A DNA stretch of 64,000 nucleotides. Source: Carnobacteriaceae bacterium zg-84. GTDB lineage: Bacteria; Bacillota; Bacilli; Lactobacillales; Aerococcaceae. The notes under the pieces were generated by a model. That model ran no database searches. It was not told where the DNA came from and worked only from the letters and a program-made list of their open reading frames with translations. Position numbers and translations under genes: made by a program. Positions 12,099-20,648 of the stretch are shown here, piece by piece. How positions within the stretch are numbered: the first letter of the stretch is position 1; each line of letters starts with the position of its first letter. The DNA is taken from the NCBI GenBank assembly GCA_013874835.1, contig CP059430.1, positions 1,382,864 to 1,446,863 of the forward strand, written 5' to 3'.

Positions 12099-12629
12099 TT
12101 ACTCGAAATCCTTATGTGTCATAACAGTAGGTTGTGGTTCAAAGACAACTGAAAATTTTGGAACATCTTTTTTTACAACCGCATTTGCACCAATTTTTGT
12201 GTGTTCTCCGATAGTAATATTTCCTAAAATTTTAGCACCCGCACCAATTAATACATTATTTTCAATCGTTGGATGTCTTTTTTCATGCCCTAAACTCGTT
12301 CCACCTAATGTAACACCGTGATACATCAAAACATTATCACCAATTATAGCTGTTTCACCAATCACAACGCCCATACCATGATCAATGAACAACCCTTTTC
12401 CAATCTTTGCACCCGGATGTATTTCAATACCTGTTTTTCGTCTTGCTCTTTTTGATAAAAGACGTGCTAACAGATAATGCTTTTTATTATATAATTTATG
12501 TGCAAAATAATGGTAATTTAATGCTTTTATATGTGGATATGTTAATAATACCATCCATTTTGATTTAGCACTTGGGTCAATAGTCATTGCACGTTCAATA
12601 CTGTTGTTTAATTGTTTAAAAAATCCCAT
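12099..12629 (-). CDS. cysE: Serine O-acetyltransferase
   Basis: Acetylates L-serine with acetyl-CoA to give O-acetylserine, the substrate of CysK. The 176-residue protein has a short N-terminal helical part and a left-handed beta-helix of hexapeptide repeats, with [20 protein letters not shown] and the cofactor-site run [18 protein letters not shown]. It is of the short Firmicutes type, without the long N-terminal domain of enterobacterial CysE. Its start overlaps the cysK stop by one base, so the pair is translationally coupled and the two enzymes may form the cysteine synthase complex. Confidence 0.95.
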   Translation of the reverse strand: MGFFKQLNNSIERAMTIDPSAKSKWMVLLTYPHIKALNYHYFAHKLYNKKHYLLARLLSKRARRKTGIEIHPGAKIGKGLFIDHGMGVVIGETAIIGDNVLMYHGVTLGGTSLGHEKRHPTIENNVLIGAGAKILGNITIGEHTKIGANAVVKKDVPKFSVVFEPQPTVMTHKDFE

Positions 12630-13534
12630 TATACCTCTAAATAGGTTACATCTTGGTAATCAAAAACAGAGAAATATTTATCTGCTCCATCAGCCAAAAC
12701 GGTAACAATCACTTTATCAGGATATTGTTCAGCAACTTTTTTAGCACCTACAAGCGCTGCACCAGATGAAATACCGATACCAATACCTGTTGTACGCATA
12801 AAGTTTTTTGCTTCTTCGATTGCTTCATCATTTGTAATAGTTAAAACATCATCCATAAGTGAGCGATCAAAGTTTTCAGGAATGAATCCTGTTCCAATTC
12901 CTTGGATTTTATGTGGTCCGCCAATTCCTTTAGAAATTGCTGGCGAATCTGTTGGTTCTAATGCAATGGCTTTGATTTCTGGTTTTTCTTCTTTTAAATA
13001 ACGTGTAACACCTGTAAATGTACCACCTGTTCCAACTCCTGCAACAAATAAGTCAATATTTGGCACTTGTTCTAAAATTTCTTTTGCTGTTGTTTTATAA
13101 TGGTAATTTGGATTAGCCGGGTTATCAAATTGGCCTAATGAAATAGCATTTTCATTATTTGCCACTAATTCAGCGGCTTTATCAATAGCACCTTTTGTTC
13201 CTAATTCTTTCGGTGTTAAAACTAATTGAGCTCCGTATGCTTTAATCACTGTACGACGTTCAATACTCATACTATCTGGCATCACAATAACGGCTTTTAT
13301 CCCATGAATCGCTGCAATTAACGCTACTGAGATTCCTGTATTTCCACTTGTTGCTTCTACTAAAACGGTGTTTTCATTTATAGCACCTTGACGTACTGCT
13401 TCTTCAAACATACCTAATACAGCACGGTCTTTTACACTACCACTTAAATTGTATTTTTCTAATTTAGCATAAATATTTGTTCCGTCTATTTGATAAACGG
13501 GTGTATTCCCTATAAATGTTAATGATGATGTCAT
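12629..13534 (-). CDS. cysK: Cysteine synthase (O-acetylserine sulfhydrylase)
   Basis: Makes cysteine from O-acetylserine and sulfide using pyridoxal phosphate. The PLP lysine is in SGSVKDRA (residue 35), the substrate loop is ATSGNTG, and the phosphate-binding loop is [15 protein letters not shown]. The 301-residue length is normal. It opens the cysK-cysE pair. The short upstream region shows no T-box or SAM-type leader, so regulation is not evident from sequence. Confidence 0.95.
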   Translation of the reverse strand: MTSSLTFIGNTPVYQIDGTNIYAKLEKYNLSGSVKDRAVLGMFEEAVRQGAINENTVLVEATSGNTGISVALIAAIHGIKAVIVMPDSMSIERRTVIKAYGAQLVLTPKELGTKGAIDKAAELVANNENAISLGQFDNPANPNYHYKTTAKEILEQVPNIDLFVAGVGTGGTFTGVTRYLKEEKPEIKAIALEPTDSPAISKGIGGPHKIQGIGTGFIPENFDRSLMDDVLTITNDEAIEEAKNFMRTTGIGIGISSGAALVGAKKVAEQYPDKVIVTVLADGADKYFSVFDYQDVTYLEV

Positions 13535-13607
13535 CTATATACCTCCTAAAAGTGATGTGAAAATTATAACATAAAACTAACAAAAAACAAGTGAATTATT
13601 CAACAAA

Positions 13608-13635
13608 TAAAAAAAGCGGGTAAACCCACTTTTTT
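13608..13635 (-). terminator. Terminator after the 53-residue protein gene
   Basis: Hairpin pairing AAAAAG-GGGT with ACCC-CTTTTT on the two sides of a short loop, with a T run on the minus strand. It begins at the stop codon of the small gene at 13634-13795 and separates it from cysK. Confidence 0.7.
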
Positions 13636-13795
13636 ATTTATTGAATGTATCTTTTACTTTTTCAACAACTTCAGATGCTTTTTCTGTCACTGTTTCAGTC
13701 ACATTTTCAAATGTTTCTGTTGCTTTTTTCTCAACATCTTTATAGACTTCTGATACTTTTTCTTCAGCTTGTTTTGCTAATTTTTCAAAATCCAT
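13634..13795 (-). CDS. Small charged helical protein, 53 residues
   Basis: An ATG at 13795 preceded by AAGGAG (8-base gap) opens a 53-codon frame: MDFEKLAKQAEEKVSEVYKD, then a run of Lys/Glu/Val/Thr-rich heptads (VTETVTEKASEVVEKVKDT). It has no Cys, Pro or Gly and should fold as one amphipathic helix. The strong ribosome site and the terminator at its end argue that it is real. The pattern resembles small stress-type proteins of the YtxH/CsbD kind, but I cannot assign a family. It lies 18 bases after the glycosyltransferase gene and may be cotranscribed with it. Confidence 0.75.
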   Translation of the reverse strand: MDFEKLAKQAEEKVSEVYKDVEKKATETFENVTETVTEKASEVVEKVKDTFNK

Positions 13796-13813
13796 TATGC
13801 CATCTCCTTTCTT

Positions 13814-15004
13814 TTATACTTCCAACTCTTTTAACACTTCTACCATTTTCTCTGGTTCATGTTCTGAAATAATATGTGTGTATACACCATCCTCTTTATG
13901 TTTTGTACACTGGAATGTTATAACTGGTTTTCCTTTATGTAATGCTCTTTGTACAATATTATCCACTTCATTAAAATGATTGATATCTAAATAAACCGAA
14001 CATCGATTTAATAGATCTTCTATTTTTGCATCTATCGCAAGTGGACAAATAAAGGCATTTTTATATTGAGCTAAATTTAATAAAGTAGAAGACATCATTG
14101 TATGAGCAGCTACACTAAATCGATAATTTGGTAAAGAACGAATTAAATATTCGATATGCTCAATGTATTGTGTATTCGTTAAAATAAAGCAATGATTTTT
14201 TTGATGATATTGTGTGAATGTATTTGTATCGACATTTTTTATTTTCCAATGGGATTTTATGTCAGACCAATCTAAATCATGATAGAACCACCATAACTCT
14301 CGAATACCATTGTAACTTACTGAATTCCACGGTTTATGATGCGTACTATAATGAAAAATAATCGGTTGTCTTTCTGATTCACGCTCAACAGTTCCAACCC
14401 ACTCTGCACCTATTTGATAGTTGTAACATTGTGGCAAAACGAAATAATCAGGATACAATGTATTTAATACCGTTTGATCGCCTACTTCTAACTGACCGAT
14501 ATGCTCTTTTGTATAAGCTATCGTTTTCTCCATGAATTTTTCTTCACGGCATCTAACTAAATTTAAGAGTAATACACCTGCATTAAAATGTCCAGTATAA
14601 CGTTGTTGATCCCAATCTTTTACAGCAGCAATAGTATAATGTTCAAGATCTATCGCAAACAACTCATCTAAATTTTCTGTGACAATCAAATCCACGTCCA
14701 AATAAAGAGCTCTATCTTCTTCTACAACTTCGGGTATCATATATCTAAAATAAGTCACATAATTGATATGGGCATAAGGACCATTAAATTTACTTAATGT
14801 ATAGTCTACTAATTTAACATCTTGAATGGTACAATTTAACGGTTCAAGATGTTTTTCAACAGAAAGAAACCATTTTTTTGGAATATCATCATTTAAAATA
14901 TAAAACTTAATATGTTGGTTATAAACACAAACAGATTTTATTGCTGTTAATAATGGATCAGTATATTTATTATCTGCTGCGAATACAATGGCACGATACG
15001 ACAT
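13814..15004 (-). CDS. Family 8 glycosyltransferase with an extra C-terminal domain
   Basis: Residues 1-270 form a GT8 domain: AIVFAADNKYTDPLLTAIKS at the start, the metal- and nucleotide-sugar-binding DVD in YLDVDLIV, FNAGVLLLNL, a DQTVLNTLY helix and HYSTHHKPWN near the end. GT8 enzymes are retaining transferases that use UDP-sugars. The remaining ~125 residues (from NHCFILTN to the end) look like part of a GT-B fold, with YLDINHFNEVDNIVQRAL, a pattern I associate with glycosyltransferases of the streptococcal adhesin-glycosylation type. The acceptor is unknown. No adhesin or accessory Sec gene is in the window. Confidence 0.85.
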   Translation of the reverse strand: MSYRAIVFAADNKYTDPLLTAIKSVCVYNQHIKFYILNDDIPKKWFLSVEKHLEPLNCTIQDVKLVDYTLSKFNGPYAHINYVTYFRYMIPEVVEEDRALYLDVDLIVTENLDELFAIDLEHYTIAAVKDWDQQRYTGHFNAGVLLLNLVRCREEKFMEKTIAYTKEHIGQLEVGDQTVLNTLYPDYFVLPQCYNYQIGAEWVGTVERESERQPIIFHYSTHHKPWNSVSYNGIRELWWFYHDLDWSDIKSHWKIKNVDTNTFTQYHQKNHCFILTNTQYIEHIEYLIRSLPNYRFSVAAHTMMSSTLLNLAQYKNAFICPLAIDAKIEDLLNRCSVYLDINHFNEVDNIVQRALHKGKPVITFQCTKHKEDGVYTHIISEHEPEKMVEVLKELEV

Positions 15005-15084
15005 AATTCATCCTCCTATCTGTTTAGTCTATTATACCCCCTGTTTCATTGTCAAGCATTATTCGTACAAATATGCATTATTTC

Positions 15085-15102
15085 GGTTTACTTTTGTAAA
15101 CC
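15085..15102. promoter_or_regulatory. Palindrome upstream of the G3E metallochaperone, candidate operator
   Basis: GGTTTAC, four T, GTAAACC: a perfect 7-bp inverted repeat seven bases before the -35 box of the downstream gene. Its position suits a metal-responsive repressor or activator. It does not match the classic Zur or AdcR consensus exactly, so the binding protein is not known. Confidence 0.5.
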
Positions 15103-15109
15103 ATATACA

Positions 15110-15138
15110 TTTACACATGAAACTATTCGTTTTATAAT
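15110..15138 (+). promoter_or_regulatory. Promoter of the G3E metallochaperone gene
   Basis: TTTACA at 15110-15115, a 17-base spacer and TATAAT at 15133-15138. This is a near-consensus sigma-A promoter, giving a leader of about 25 bases with an AGAGG ribosome site. Confidence 0.8.
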
Positions 15139-15169
15139 AAGAACATACTAAAAGAAAAGAGGATATATT

Positions 15170-16345
15170 ATGCCGAAACAAATTCCAGTAACCATTGTAA
15201 GCGGATTTTTAGGAGCCGGAAAAACAACCTTAATCAATAAAGTATTAAAAGAAGAGCATAAAGAACATATTGCTGTTATTATCAATGAATTTGGATCTGT
15301 TGGTGTGGATCATCAATTTGTTTTAGATGTTAAAGAAGATATTTATCAAATGGACAATGGCTGTTTATGCTGTACATTAAGAAACGATATTCCTTCAACT
15401 TTAGAATCTATTCTATCTGCAAAAGAAAAAATGGGTGTAAAAGTTGACCGTATTTTATTTGAAACAACAGGGTTAGCAGACCCTGCCCCAATTGCACACA
15501 CATTTATCAATGTTCCATTTTTAAATGAAAACTTTATTGTAGATGCTGTATTAACTGTTGTTGATGCAAAAAACTTCTTAAAAGAAACAAAAGAACAAGA
15601 AGAACCTGCTAAACAAGTTGGCTTTGCTGATAAAATTTTTATTTCAAAACATCAACTTGTTGATTCACAAACATATCATGATGTTATCGAATCAGTTCGT
15701 TCTATCAATGCTTTTGCACCGATTCAAGATTTAAGCGAAAAAGAAGTTACCTTAAAAGATATGTTTAATTTAGAACTTTTCTACGCTAGTGAAGAAAAAG
15801 TTCTTGAAATGGAAGAACGTGCAAAAGAGGACGAATGCCCTCATTGTCATGAACATCATGAACACGGTGAACACTGCTGCCACCACGAACACGGTGAATG
15901 TTGTCATCATGATGAAGACTGCGATTGTCATGACCATGAACATTGTCATCATGACGAACATGATTGTGATTGCGACTGTGATCATCATGACGAACACGGT
16001 CATTGCAAACATCACGGTGAACATAAACATCATCATAGACACCCTCATCATAGCGGCATTACGTCCTTTGTATTTGAAGCAGAGAAACCATTAAATTTAA
16101 GCAAAATCAATCAATGGTTAAATGAATTAGTATACTATTATGGCGAACAATTATATCGTTATAAAGGTATTTTAAACGTTGAAGGTATTGAACATCAAAT
16201 TATTTTCCAAGGTGTTCAAATGAGTTTCGATATTTCAAAAGGACGTGATTGGGGACCTACAGAACGTAAATCTACACTTGTCTTTATTGGAAAAAATCTC
16301 CCTGAAAAACAGTTACGTAAAGGATTTGATGAGTGCACAAAATAA
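15170..16345 (+). CDS. G3E-family GTPase metallochaperone (CobW/ZNG1/YciC-like) with a His/Cys-rich insert
   Basis: The P-loop GFLGAGKTTLIN (residues 12-23), the metal-site motif CLCC (65-68) in DNGCLCCTLRND, and a C-terminal CobW domain identify a G3E GTPase that delivers metal, most likely zinc, to client proteins. Residues 222 to about 298 are an exceptional insert with roughly 30 His and 13 Cys mixed with Asp/Glu, surely a metal-binding reservoir. The gene has its own strong promoter with a palindrome just upstream. It converges on rpmE2, which codes the zinc-free L31 paralogue; both kinds of gene are commonly induced by zinc starvation. I infer a zinc role; cobalt or nickel cannot be excluded. 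Confidence 0.9.
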   Translation: MPKQIPVTIVSGFLGAGKTTLINKVLKEEHKEHIAVIINEFGSVGVDHQFVLDVKEDIYQMDNGCLCCTLRNDIPSTLESILSAKEKMGVKVDRILFETTGLADPAPIAHTFINVPFLNENFIVDAVLTVVDAKNFLKETKEQEEPAKQVGFADKIFISKHQLVDSQTYHDVIESVRSINAFAPIQDLSEKEVTLKDMFNLELFYASEEKVLEMEERAKEDECPHCHEHHEHGEHCCHHEHGECCHHDEDCDCHDHEHCHHDEHDCDCDCDHHDEHGHCKHHGEHKHHHRHPHHSGITSFVFEAEKPLNLSKINQWLNELVYYYGEQLYRYKGILNVEGIEHQIIFQGVQMSFDISKGRDWGPTERKSTLVFIGKNLPEKQLRKGFDECTK

Positions 16346-16422
16346 TTGACACATTCTATAATCTTAATACGTAATCGAGTTCATACGTTTACATATCAAC
16401 GCTATTTGATAGTATTAACATC

Positions 16423-16464
16423 AAGTGGTGAACGAATACTCAACATATTCGTTCACCACTTTTT
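16423..16464 (+). terminator. Terminator of the G3E metallochaperone gene
   Basis: A perfect 16-bp inverted repeat (16423-16438 and 16446-16461) with a 7-base loop, followed by TTT. The outer arm AAGTGGT...ACCACTT recurs in hairpins at 26340-26379 and 37328-37350. Confidence 0.85.
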
Positions 16465-16575
16465 AACATACACTTCGTTAAATTGTATTGATAAAGAAAA
16501 ATGGATACATCTTTAGTATAAAGCTATGAACTGTACCCATTTATTTAACGTTTTAGGTCGGTTAAATATCACTAT

Positions 16576-16638
16576 GCTTTTCATTAAATCGAGTTGTTGG
16601 TGGATTTTATCACCAACAACTCGATTTATCATAGAAAC
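16576..16638. repeat. Short palindrome resembling ISL3 element ends
   Basis: A perfect 17-bp inverted repeat (16586-16602 and 16611-16627) around an 8-base centre. The outward flanks (GCTTTTCATTAAATCG... and ...CGATTTATCATAGAAAC) resemble the right end of the ISL3 element at 51170-52645, whose end reads CACCAACACGATTTATTATA followed by GAGCC. It lies between two terminators in a 324-base gap without genes. I infer a non-coding ISL3-related relic or miniature element. Confidence 0.5.
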
Positions 16639-16639
16639 T

Positions 16640-16662
16640 AAAAAAGACACCCGAAGGTGTCT
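16640..16662 (-). terminator. Terminator of rpmE2
   Basis: AGACACC (16645-16651), loop CGAA, GGTGTCT (16656-16662); on the minus strand the stem is followed by six T. It begins eight bases after the rpmE2 stop. Confidence 0.85.
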
Positions 16663-16669
16663 ACATAGA

Positions 16670-16921
16670 TTAGTTTTGTCCCAAACCGTATTTTTTGTTG
16701 AATTTGTCCACACGTCCGTCTGCTTGAGTGAATTTTTGACGTCCTGTATAGAATGGATGAGAATCAGAAGAAATCTCAACACGAATCAATGGGTATGTGT
16801 TTCCGTCTTCCCACTCAACAGTTTCAGAAGATGATTTTGTTGAGCCAGATAAGAATTTGAAACCTGTTGTTGTATCCATGAATACAACTGGTTGGTAATT
16901 TGGATGAATATCTTTTTTCAT
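16670..16921 (-). CDS. rpmE2: 50S ribosomal protein L31 type B (zinc-free)
   Basis: An 83-residue L31 with [20 protein letters not shown] and [22 protein letters not shown]. It lacks the CxxC zinc ligands of type A L31, which defines the type B form. Type B L31 can replace the zinc form so that ribosomal zinc is released when zinc is short. It has its own promoter and terminator and faces the G3E metallochaperone gene, which fits a shared zinc response (inference). Confidence 0.95.
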   Translation of the reverse strand: MKKDIHPNYQPVVFMDTTTGFKFLSGSTKSSSETVEWEDGNTYPLIRVEISSDSHPFYTGRQKFTQADGRVDKFNKKYGLGQN

Positions 16922-17007
16922 ATTTATTTTCTCTCCTTTTGCCCTGAATTATTTGCTAAAACAGAGTTATAATCTGTCTAATACAAATGTATTTAAACAT
17001 CTGCTAT

Positions 17008-17036
17008 ATAGTATCATGTTATGCAATAAAATGCAA
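17008..17036 (-). promoter_or_regulatory. Candidate promoter of rpmE2
   Basis: On the minus strand TTGCAT (17036-17031), a 17-base spacer and TACTAT (17013-17008). It would give a leader of about 80 bases before the rpmE2 start. Confidence 0.5.
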
Positions 17037-17045
17037 CCATAAACT

Positions 17046-17963
17046 TTACATCTCGCGGCGATTTTTACCGACGATGTTGATTTCTTTACTTAAATATTTA
17101 ATACGTTCCATTAAGCGTTTAGCTTTTCTTTCATCTTCAATGGTAACACCTTTTAAATGTTCCTCTAATAAAGCAAAAGATAGATTTGATGTAAAAAATG
17201 TTGGTAATTGTTCACGCATGCGATAATCTAAAATCGTCATTAAAATATCATCTCTTACCCATGGCGTCATGCTTTCTCCACCAATATCGTCTAACATTAA
17301 AATCGTTGATTTTTTAATGACATCTAATTTTTGTTGGACAGAATTATCTCCAATCGCTGCTTTTAATTCCACAACTAAACTAGGAAAGTGTGCTAAATAA
17401 CTAGAAACACCTCTACTTGCTAATTCATTAGCCAGACCACCAATCATATACGTTTTACCGACACCATAAGAACCGTATAAATACGCTCCTTTTATAAAGT
17501 TATTTTTTGTTTGTGTATATTCATTACAGAAATCAATAAAATATTTTAATACATCTGCTCGGGCTTTCGTTTTGTCTAGTGATGCAAATGTAATATTTTT
17601 TATATTTCTAGGCATTTGTAATGTTTGAATACGATTCGATAGTTCTCGTCTTTCTTCTTGTGCTAAAAAATCAGCTGTCGGTTGATAGGCAACATCAATA
17701 AATCCAACATTCATGACTAATTTTGGTTCAAAACCTGGATTTTGGGAGTAGCCACTTTCTTTAATGCGTTGTTTTTCTTTCATAAATTCATACAATTTAG
17801 CATAACTATTTTGTAAAATATCTTCTGATAATATTTCTTTATTTTCTAAAATAAACGCTTGAATCTCAGCATCTTTTTGAATGTCTTGAATTAAATCATT
17901 ATATCGTTGTTTGAATTTATCTGAATAAACATATTTTTTTAAATGATTTTGTATAGAATCCAT
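17046..17963 (-). CDS. dnaI: Primosomal protein DnaI, helicase loader
   Basis: DnaI loads the replicative helicase at origins and restart sites. The 305-residue protein has an N-terminal helicase-binding region, then an AAA+ domain with Walker A GSYGVGKTYM, Walker B ILMLDDIGGE and an arginine-finger region near VRDDILMTILDYRM. A Cys/His zinc site seen in some DnaI N-termini is not evident here. It lies ten bases after dnaB, the standard Firmicutes pairing, and is the last gene of coaE-nrdR-dnaB-dnaI. Confidence 0.95.
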   Translation of the reverse strand: MDSIQNHLKKYVYSDKFKQRYNDLIQDIQKDAEIQAFILENKEILSEDILQNSYAKLYEFMKEKQRIKESGYSQNPGFEPKLVMNVGFIDVAYQPTADFLAQEERRELSNRIQTLQMPRNIKNITFASLDKTKARADVLKYFIDFCNEYTQTKNNFIKGAYLYGSYGVGKTYMIGGLANELASRGVSSYLAHFPSLVVELKAAIGDNSVQQKLDVIKKSTILMLDDIGGESMTPWVRDDILMTILDYRMREQLPTFFTSNLSFALLEEHLKGVTIEDERKAKRLMERIKYLSKEINIVGKNRREM

Positions 17964-17973
17964 TTGTCATCTC

Positions 17974-19287
17974 CTATTTCAATGTGGATAAAATATTGTT
18001 CCACTCTTCATCATCAATCGGCGTGTCTTCATCATTTAAAGCATTCTTTTCTTCTTCGGTCATCTTAATTTGCTTCACATTGCCTTTTTTTGAACGTACA
18101 GATTTTGAAGACGGTACATCCCGTTTTTGTTCTCTTGTTTGTAAATAAGCCATCGCCATTTCTACTGTTGTAATATGTTGTTTTACCCAATCATTTGCTA
18201 CCTTATCAACATAACTAGCAGATAATGTATCGTGATTTAAAACAACTAATATATAATGAACTAATAAATTAACAACCTCTTGATGAAAACCATACTGTGT
18301 CATTAACCGTTCAATAAGTTTTAATTCATTTTGAGATACTTGATAATATAATCCTGACGCATTTTGCTGATTCTTTGCATGTTTAATGTGTTTTAAAAAC
18401 TCAGCCGGAACCGTATTTTGACACAAAGTCATCAACGCACTTTTTTTATCCGTATGCCCCACGGCAGTTTCACTTAAAGGTGTTATTTCTATTTGAGTGC
18501 TACTCTTTGATTGGTTTTGCATCGCATTTCTAACTATTTGATATAATTTATCAACATCAATCTTGTTTGTTACCATATCATGAGATTGTAAAACATAATC
18601 TCTCATATCAAGTGGCTGAATGCCATAAATATGATGTAATCCTTGAATAGCATATTTGACTTGAGCTGTTAATTGTGTTGGTAAAATATATGACCCTTGT
18701 AATAATTGATGAAAAAATGTCCAATCAAAATCTTTGTCATCTAAAACGAGTTGTGATTTCTCCTGACCAATCACACTATGAAAATCACTTGTATACACCT
18801 TTAACTGTTTACCAAATAGTGCATGAAAAGAATATGAAATATCCTGATAGTCCTTTGTAGATACACTTTTAATCATGTACATATCTTTTAAAACATTGAA
18901 TTGATTTTCCCCAACTTGCGCTACTAATAAACCACAATAAACCGGGTCACTAAAAAATGTTTTTGGTGATACTGGTGTACACACTTCATAAATATATTTA
19001 TCTTGCTGCTCTACTTGAGTAATATACGTTTTCAATAAACCAATAGCTTCTAGACGAATACGTGCATCATATAGTATTTGTGTACCAAAATGCAACATAT
19101 CAAAAATCGTCTTATGCTGTATTCTTTGTGGGCAATTCACTAAAAATAAATATAAAGCCGTTGCAGATGCTCCAATAATTGGTTGATATAAAGATAGCAC
19201 AACTTGTTTATCTATATCCGTGATAGTATTTAATTTTTGTATAAAAATATAATCTCTTGGACTAATATCTTTTCCTAAATACGTCAT
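17974..19287 (-). CDS. dnaB: Replication initiation and membrane attachment protein DnaB
   Basis: This is the Firmicutes DnaB (DnaD-family), not the helicase. With DnaD and DnaI it helps load the helicase. The 437-residue protein starts with a winged-helix part (DKQVVLSLYQPIIGASATAL) and has DnaB/DnaD tetramer and helicase-loading domains, including VAMAYLQTR-like residues near 385-395. The C-terminal tail is rich in Lys, Glu and Asp. It sits between nrdR and dnaI as in other Lactobacillales. Confidence 0.93.
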   Translation of the reverse strand: MTYLGKDISPRDYIFIQKLNTITDIDKQVVLSLYQPIIGASATALYLFLVNCPQRIQHKTIFDMLHFGTQILYDARIRLEAIGLLKTYITQVEQQDKYIYEVCTPVSPKTFFSDPVYCGLLVAQVGENQFNVLKDMYMIKSVSTKDYQDISYSFHALFGKQLKVYTSDFHSVIGQEKSQLVLDDKDFDWTFFHQLLQGSYILPTQLTAQVKYAIQGLHHIYGIQPLDMRDYVLQSHDMVTNKIDVDKLYQIVRNAMQNQSKSSTQIEITPLSETAVGHTDKKSALMTLCQNTVPAEFLKHIKHAKNQQNASGLYYQVSQNELKLIERLMTQYGFHQEVVNLLVHYILVVLNHDTLSASYVDKVANDWVKQHITTVEMAMAYLQTREQKRDVPSSKSVRSKKGNVKQIKMTEEEKNALNDEDTPIDDEEWNNILSTLK

Positions 19288-19302
19288 CTGCTTTTCTCCC
19301 TA

Positions 19303-19764
19303 TTATTGTTGTAATCTTCTTGCTAATTCTTCTAATTCTTGTAAAAAACGACTTTTATCTGTAAATTGACGGTAAACACTTGCGAAACGAATATAGGCAA
19401 TTTCATCAATCTTCGCTAATCTATCCATTACCAATTCACCTATTTCAGTCGTAGATACTTCACTTTCACCAACATTATACACTTCAAACTCAACTTCACT
19501 CACAATTTTTTCCAAAACTTCCAATGAAACCGGACGTTTTTCGCACGAACGTACCAATCCTCGTAACAATTTTTCACGATTAAAATCTTCACGGTTCCCA
19601 TCACGTTTCACAACGAGTAGTGGCGTTCTTTCAAGTCGTTCAAATGTTGTAAAACGATGTTTACATTCCTCACATTCTCTACGACGTCTAATGACCGTAT
19701 TATCCTCAGCCGGACGACTATCAATTACTCTAGAACCTGTATATTTACAACGTGGACATTGCAT
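19303..19764 (-). CDS. nrdR: Ribonucleotide reductase regulator NrdR
   Basis: A 153-residue repressor with the zinc-ribbon CPRCKYTGSRVIDSRP...CEECKHRF (four Cys intact) followed by an ATP-cone domain (VVKRDGNREDFNREKLLRGL). It senses nucleotide status and represses ribonucleotide reductase genes through paired NrdR boxes. No nrd genes are in the window. It sits between coaE and dnaB, the common Firmicutes order. Confidence 0.97.
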   Translation of the reverse strand: MQCPRCKYTGSRVIDSRPAEDNTVIRRRRECEECKHRFTTFERLERTPLLVVKRDGNREDFNREKLLRGLVRSCEKRPVSLEVLEKIVSEVEFEVYNVGESEVSTTEIGELVMDRLAKIDEIAYIRFASVYRQFTDKSRFLQELEELARRLQQ

Positions 19765-19805
19765 GAATTTTCTCCTTATAAATGACTAATATTATGTCTA
19801 TTATA

Positions 19806-20390
19806 TCACATTTTCTGTTTTTCTAAATATGCAATGACTTGTTTTTCTGTTTCTTCGATTGTTCCAGAATTATCAATCACATCATCCGCACATACTCTTT
19901 TTTCCTCGATAGGCATTTGCGCTTCAATCCGTATAGATGCCTCCTCTAACGTATACCCATTTCGCTTCATCAATCGTTCTAATTGTTTTTCTTTTGGTAT
20001 ATAGACGACTAAAACAGAATCCACTTGTGTATCATAACCGACTTCATACAATAAAGGCATATCAATAAAGACAACCGATGCTGTTTGCTCTTTTTTCCAA
20101 TTTAAAATAGCCTCAAACACATACGGATGAACAATACTATTAACAAGATGTCTTTTCTGTTCATCTTGAAAAATAATCGTCGCTAGTACTTGACGATTTA
20201 GTGTTTTCTCAGACGTTAAAATTTCTGTTCCAAAAGCAGTTGCCAATGCTTGTAATGCCGGTGTACCTTTTTCTACGACTTTTCTAGCAATTTTATCCGT
20301 ATCACACACAGGAACACCTCGTGCCAAAAGTATGTTAGTGACTGTTGACTTCCCTGTCGCAATACCTCCTGTTAACCCAATGACTTTCAT
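19806..20390 (-). CDS. coaE: Dephospho-CoA kinase
   Basis: Last step of coenzyme A synthesis: phosphorylates the 3'-hydroxyl of dephospho-CoA. The 194-residue protein has the P-loop GLTGGIATGKST (residues 5-16) and the typical DTDKIARKVV, FIDMPLLYEVG and LERLMKRNGYT segments. It is the first gene of coaE-nrdR-dnaB-dnaI and has a recognisable promoter of its own. Confidence 0.96.
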   Translation of the reverse strand: MKVIGLTGGIATGKSTVTNILLARGVPVCDTDKIARKVVEKGTPALQALATAFGTEILTSEKTLNRQVLATIIFQDEQKRHLVNSIVHPYVFEAILNWKKEQTASVVFIDMPLLYEVGYDTQVDSVLVVYIPKEKQLERLMKRNGYTLEEASIRIEAQMPIEEKRVCADDVIDNSGTIEETEKQVIAYLEKQKM

Positions 20391-20416
20391 TATCCACCTC
20401 TTTTTTATGCCTATTT

Positions 20417-20445
20417 ATCTTATCTTTTTCTCATATAACATTCAA
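20417..20445 (-). promoter_or_regulatory. Candidate promoter of coaE
   Basis: On the minus strand TTGAAT (20445-20440), a 17-base spacer and TAAGAT (20422-20417). It lies after the terminator of the upstream structured RNA, so coaE need not depend on that transcript. Confidence 0.55.
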
Positions 20446-20469
20446 CTCTATTTATAAAACTAGTATAAC

Positions 20470-20642
20470 AAAAAAAGCCGATTAGAAAAACTCTAATCAG
20501 CTAGTAGACGTTAAAGAGCAGTTCACATACTCCTTAACTCGTGCCTGTATCCGACAGTGTGAGTTACCTCACGTGCACGCTACTTTGATTTGTAACCTTT
20601 TTGTGATATGCCTATCACGGTTACGCCTCGACCCGTCGCATG
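20470..20642 (-). ncRNA. Structured non-coding RNA of unknown family, about 170 bases
   Basis: Between asnS and coaE, on their strand, lies a unit with its own near-consensus promoter and an intrinsic terminator (20470-20502, stem with one G-U pair, then seven T). Inside I can pair: hairpin 1, GTAACC/GGTTAC with inner GTGATA/TATCAC (20592-20624); a stem CGTGC/GCACG (20540-20579) enclosing GTGAG-GTAA-CTCAC, with a GNRA-type loop, and CTGT-CGGAT-ACAG; and hairpin 3, GTTAAGGAG/CTCTTTAAC (20510-20538). It has clearly higher GC than the flanks and no open frame. It does not match tmRNA, SRP RNA, RNase P, 6S or the common riboswitches as I know them. It could be a trans-acting sRNA or a leader acting on coaE. 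Confidence 0.7.
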
Positions 20643-20648
20643 AGTTGA

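Noticed and set aside
15770-16094. Two further long frames (minus strand 15770-16051 and plus strand 15789-16094) over the His/Cys-rich part of the G3E gene
   Set aside because: They are shadows of the repetitive CAT/CAC/GAA codons of the insert; their Met/Thr/Val-rich translations have no ribosome site.
20470-20642. The structured RNA as 6S RNA or as a T-box for asnS
   Set aside because: It forms several separate hairpins, not one rod with a bubble; it lies downstream of asnS; no T-box sequence is present; and 6S is found at 48991.
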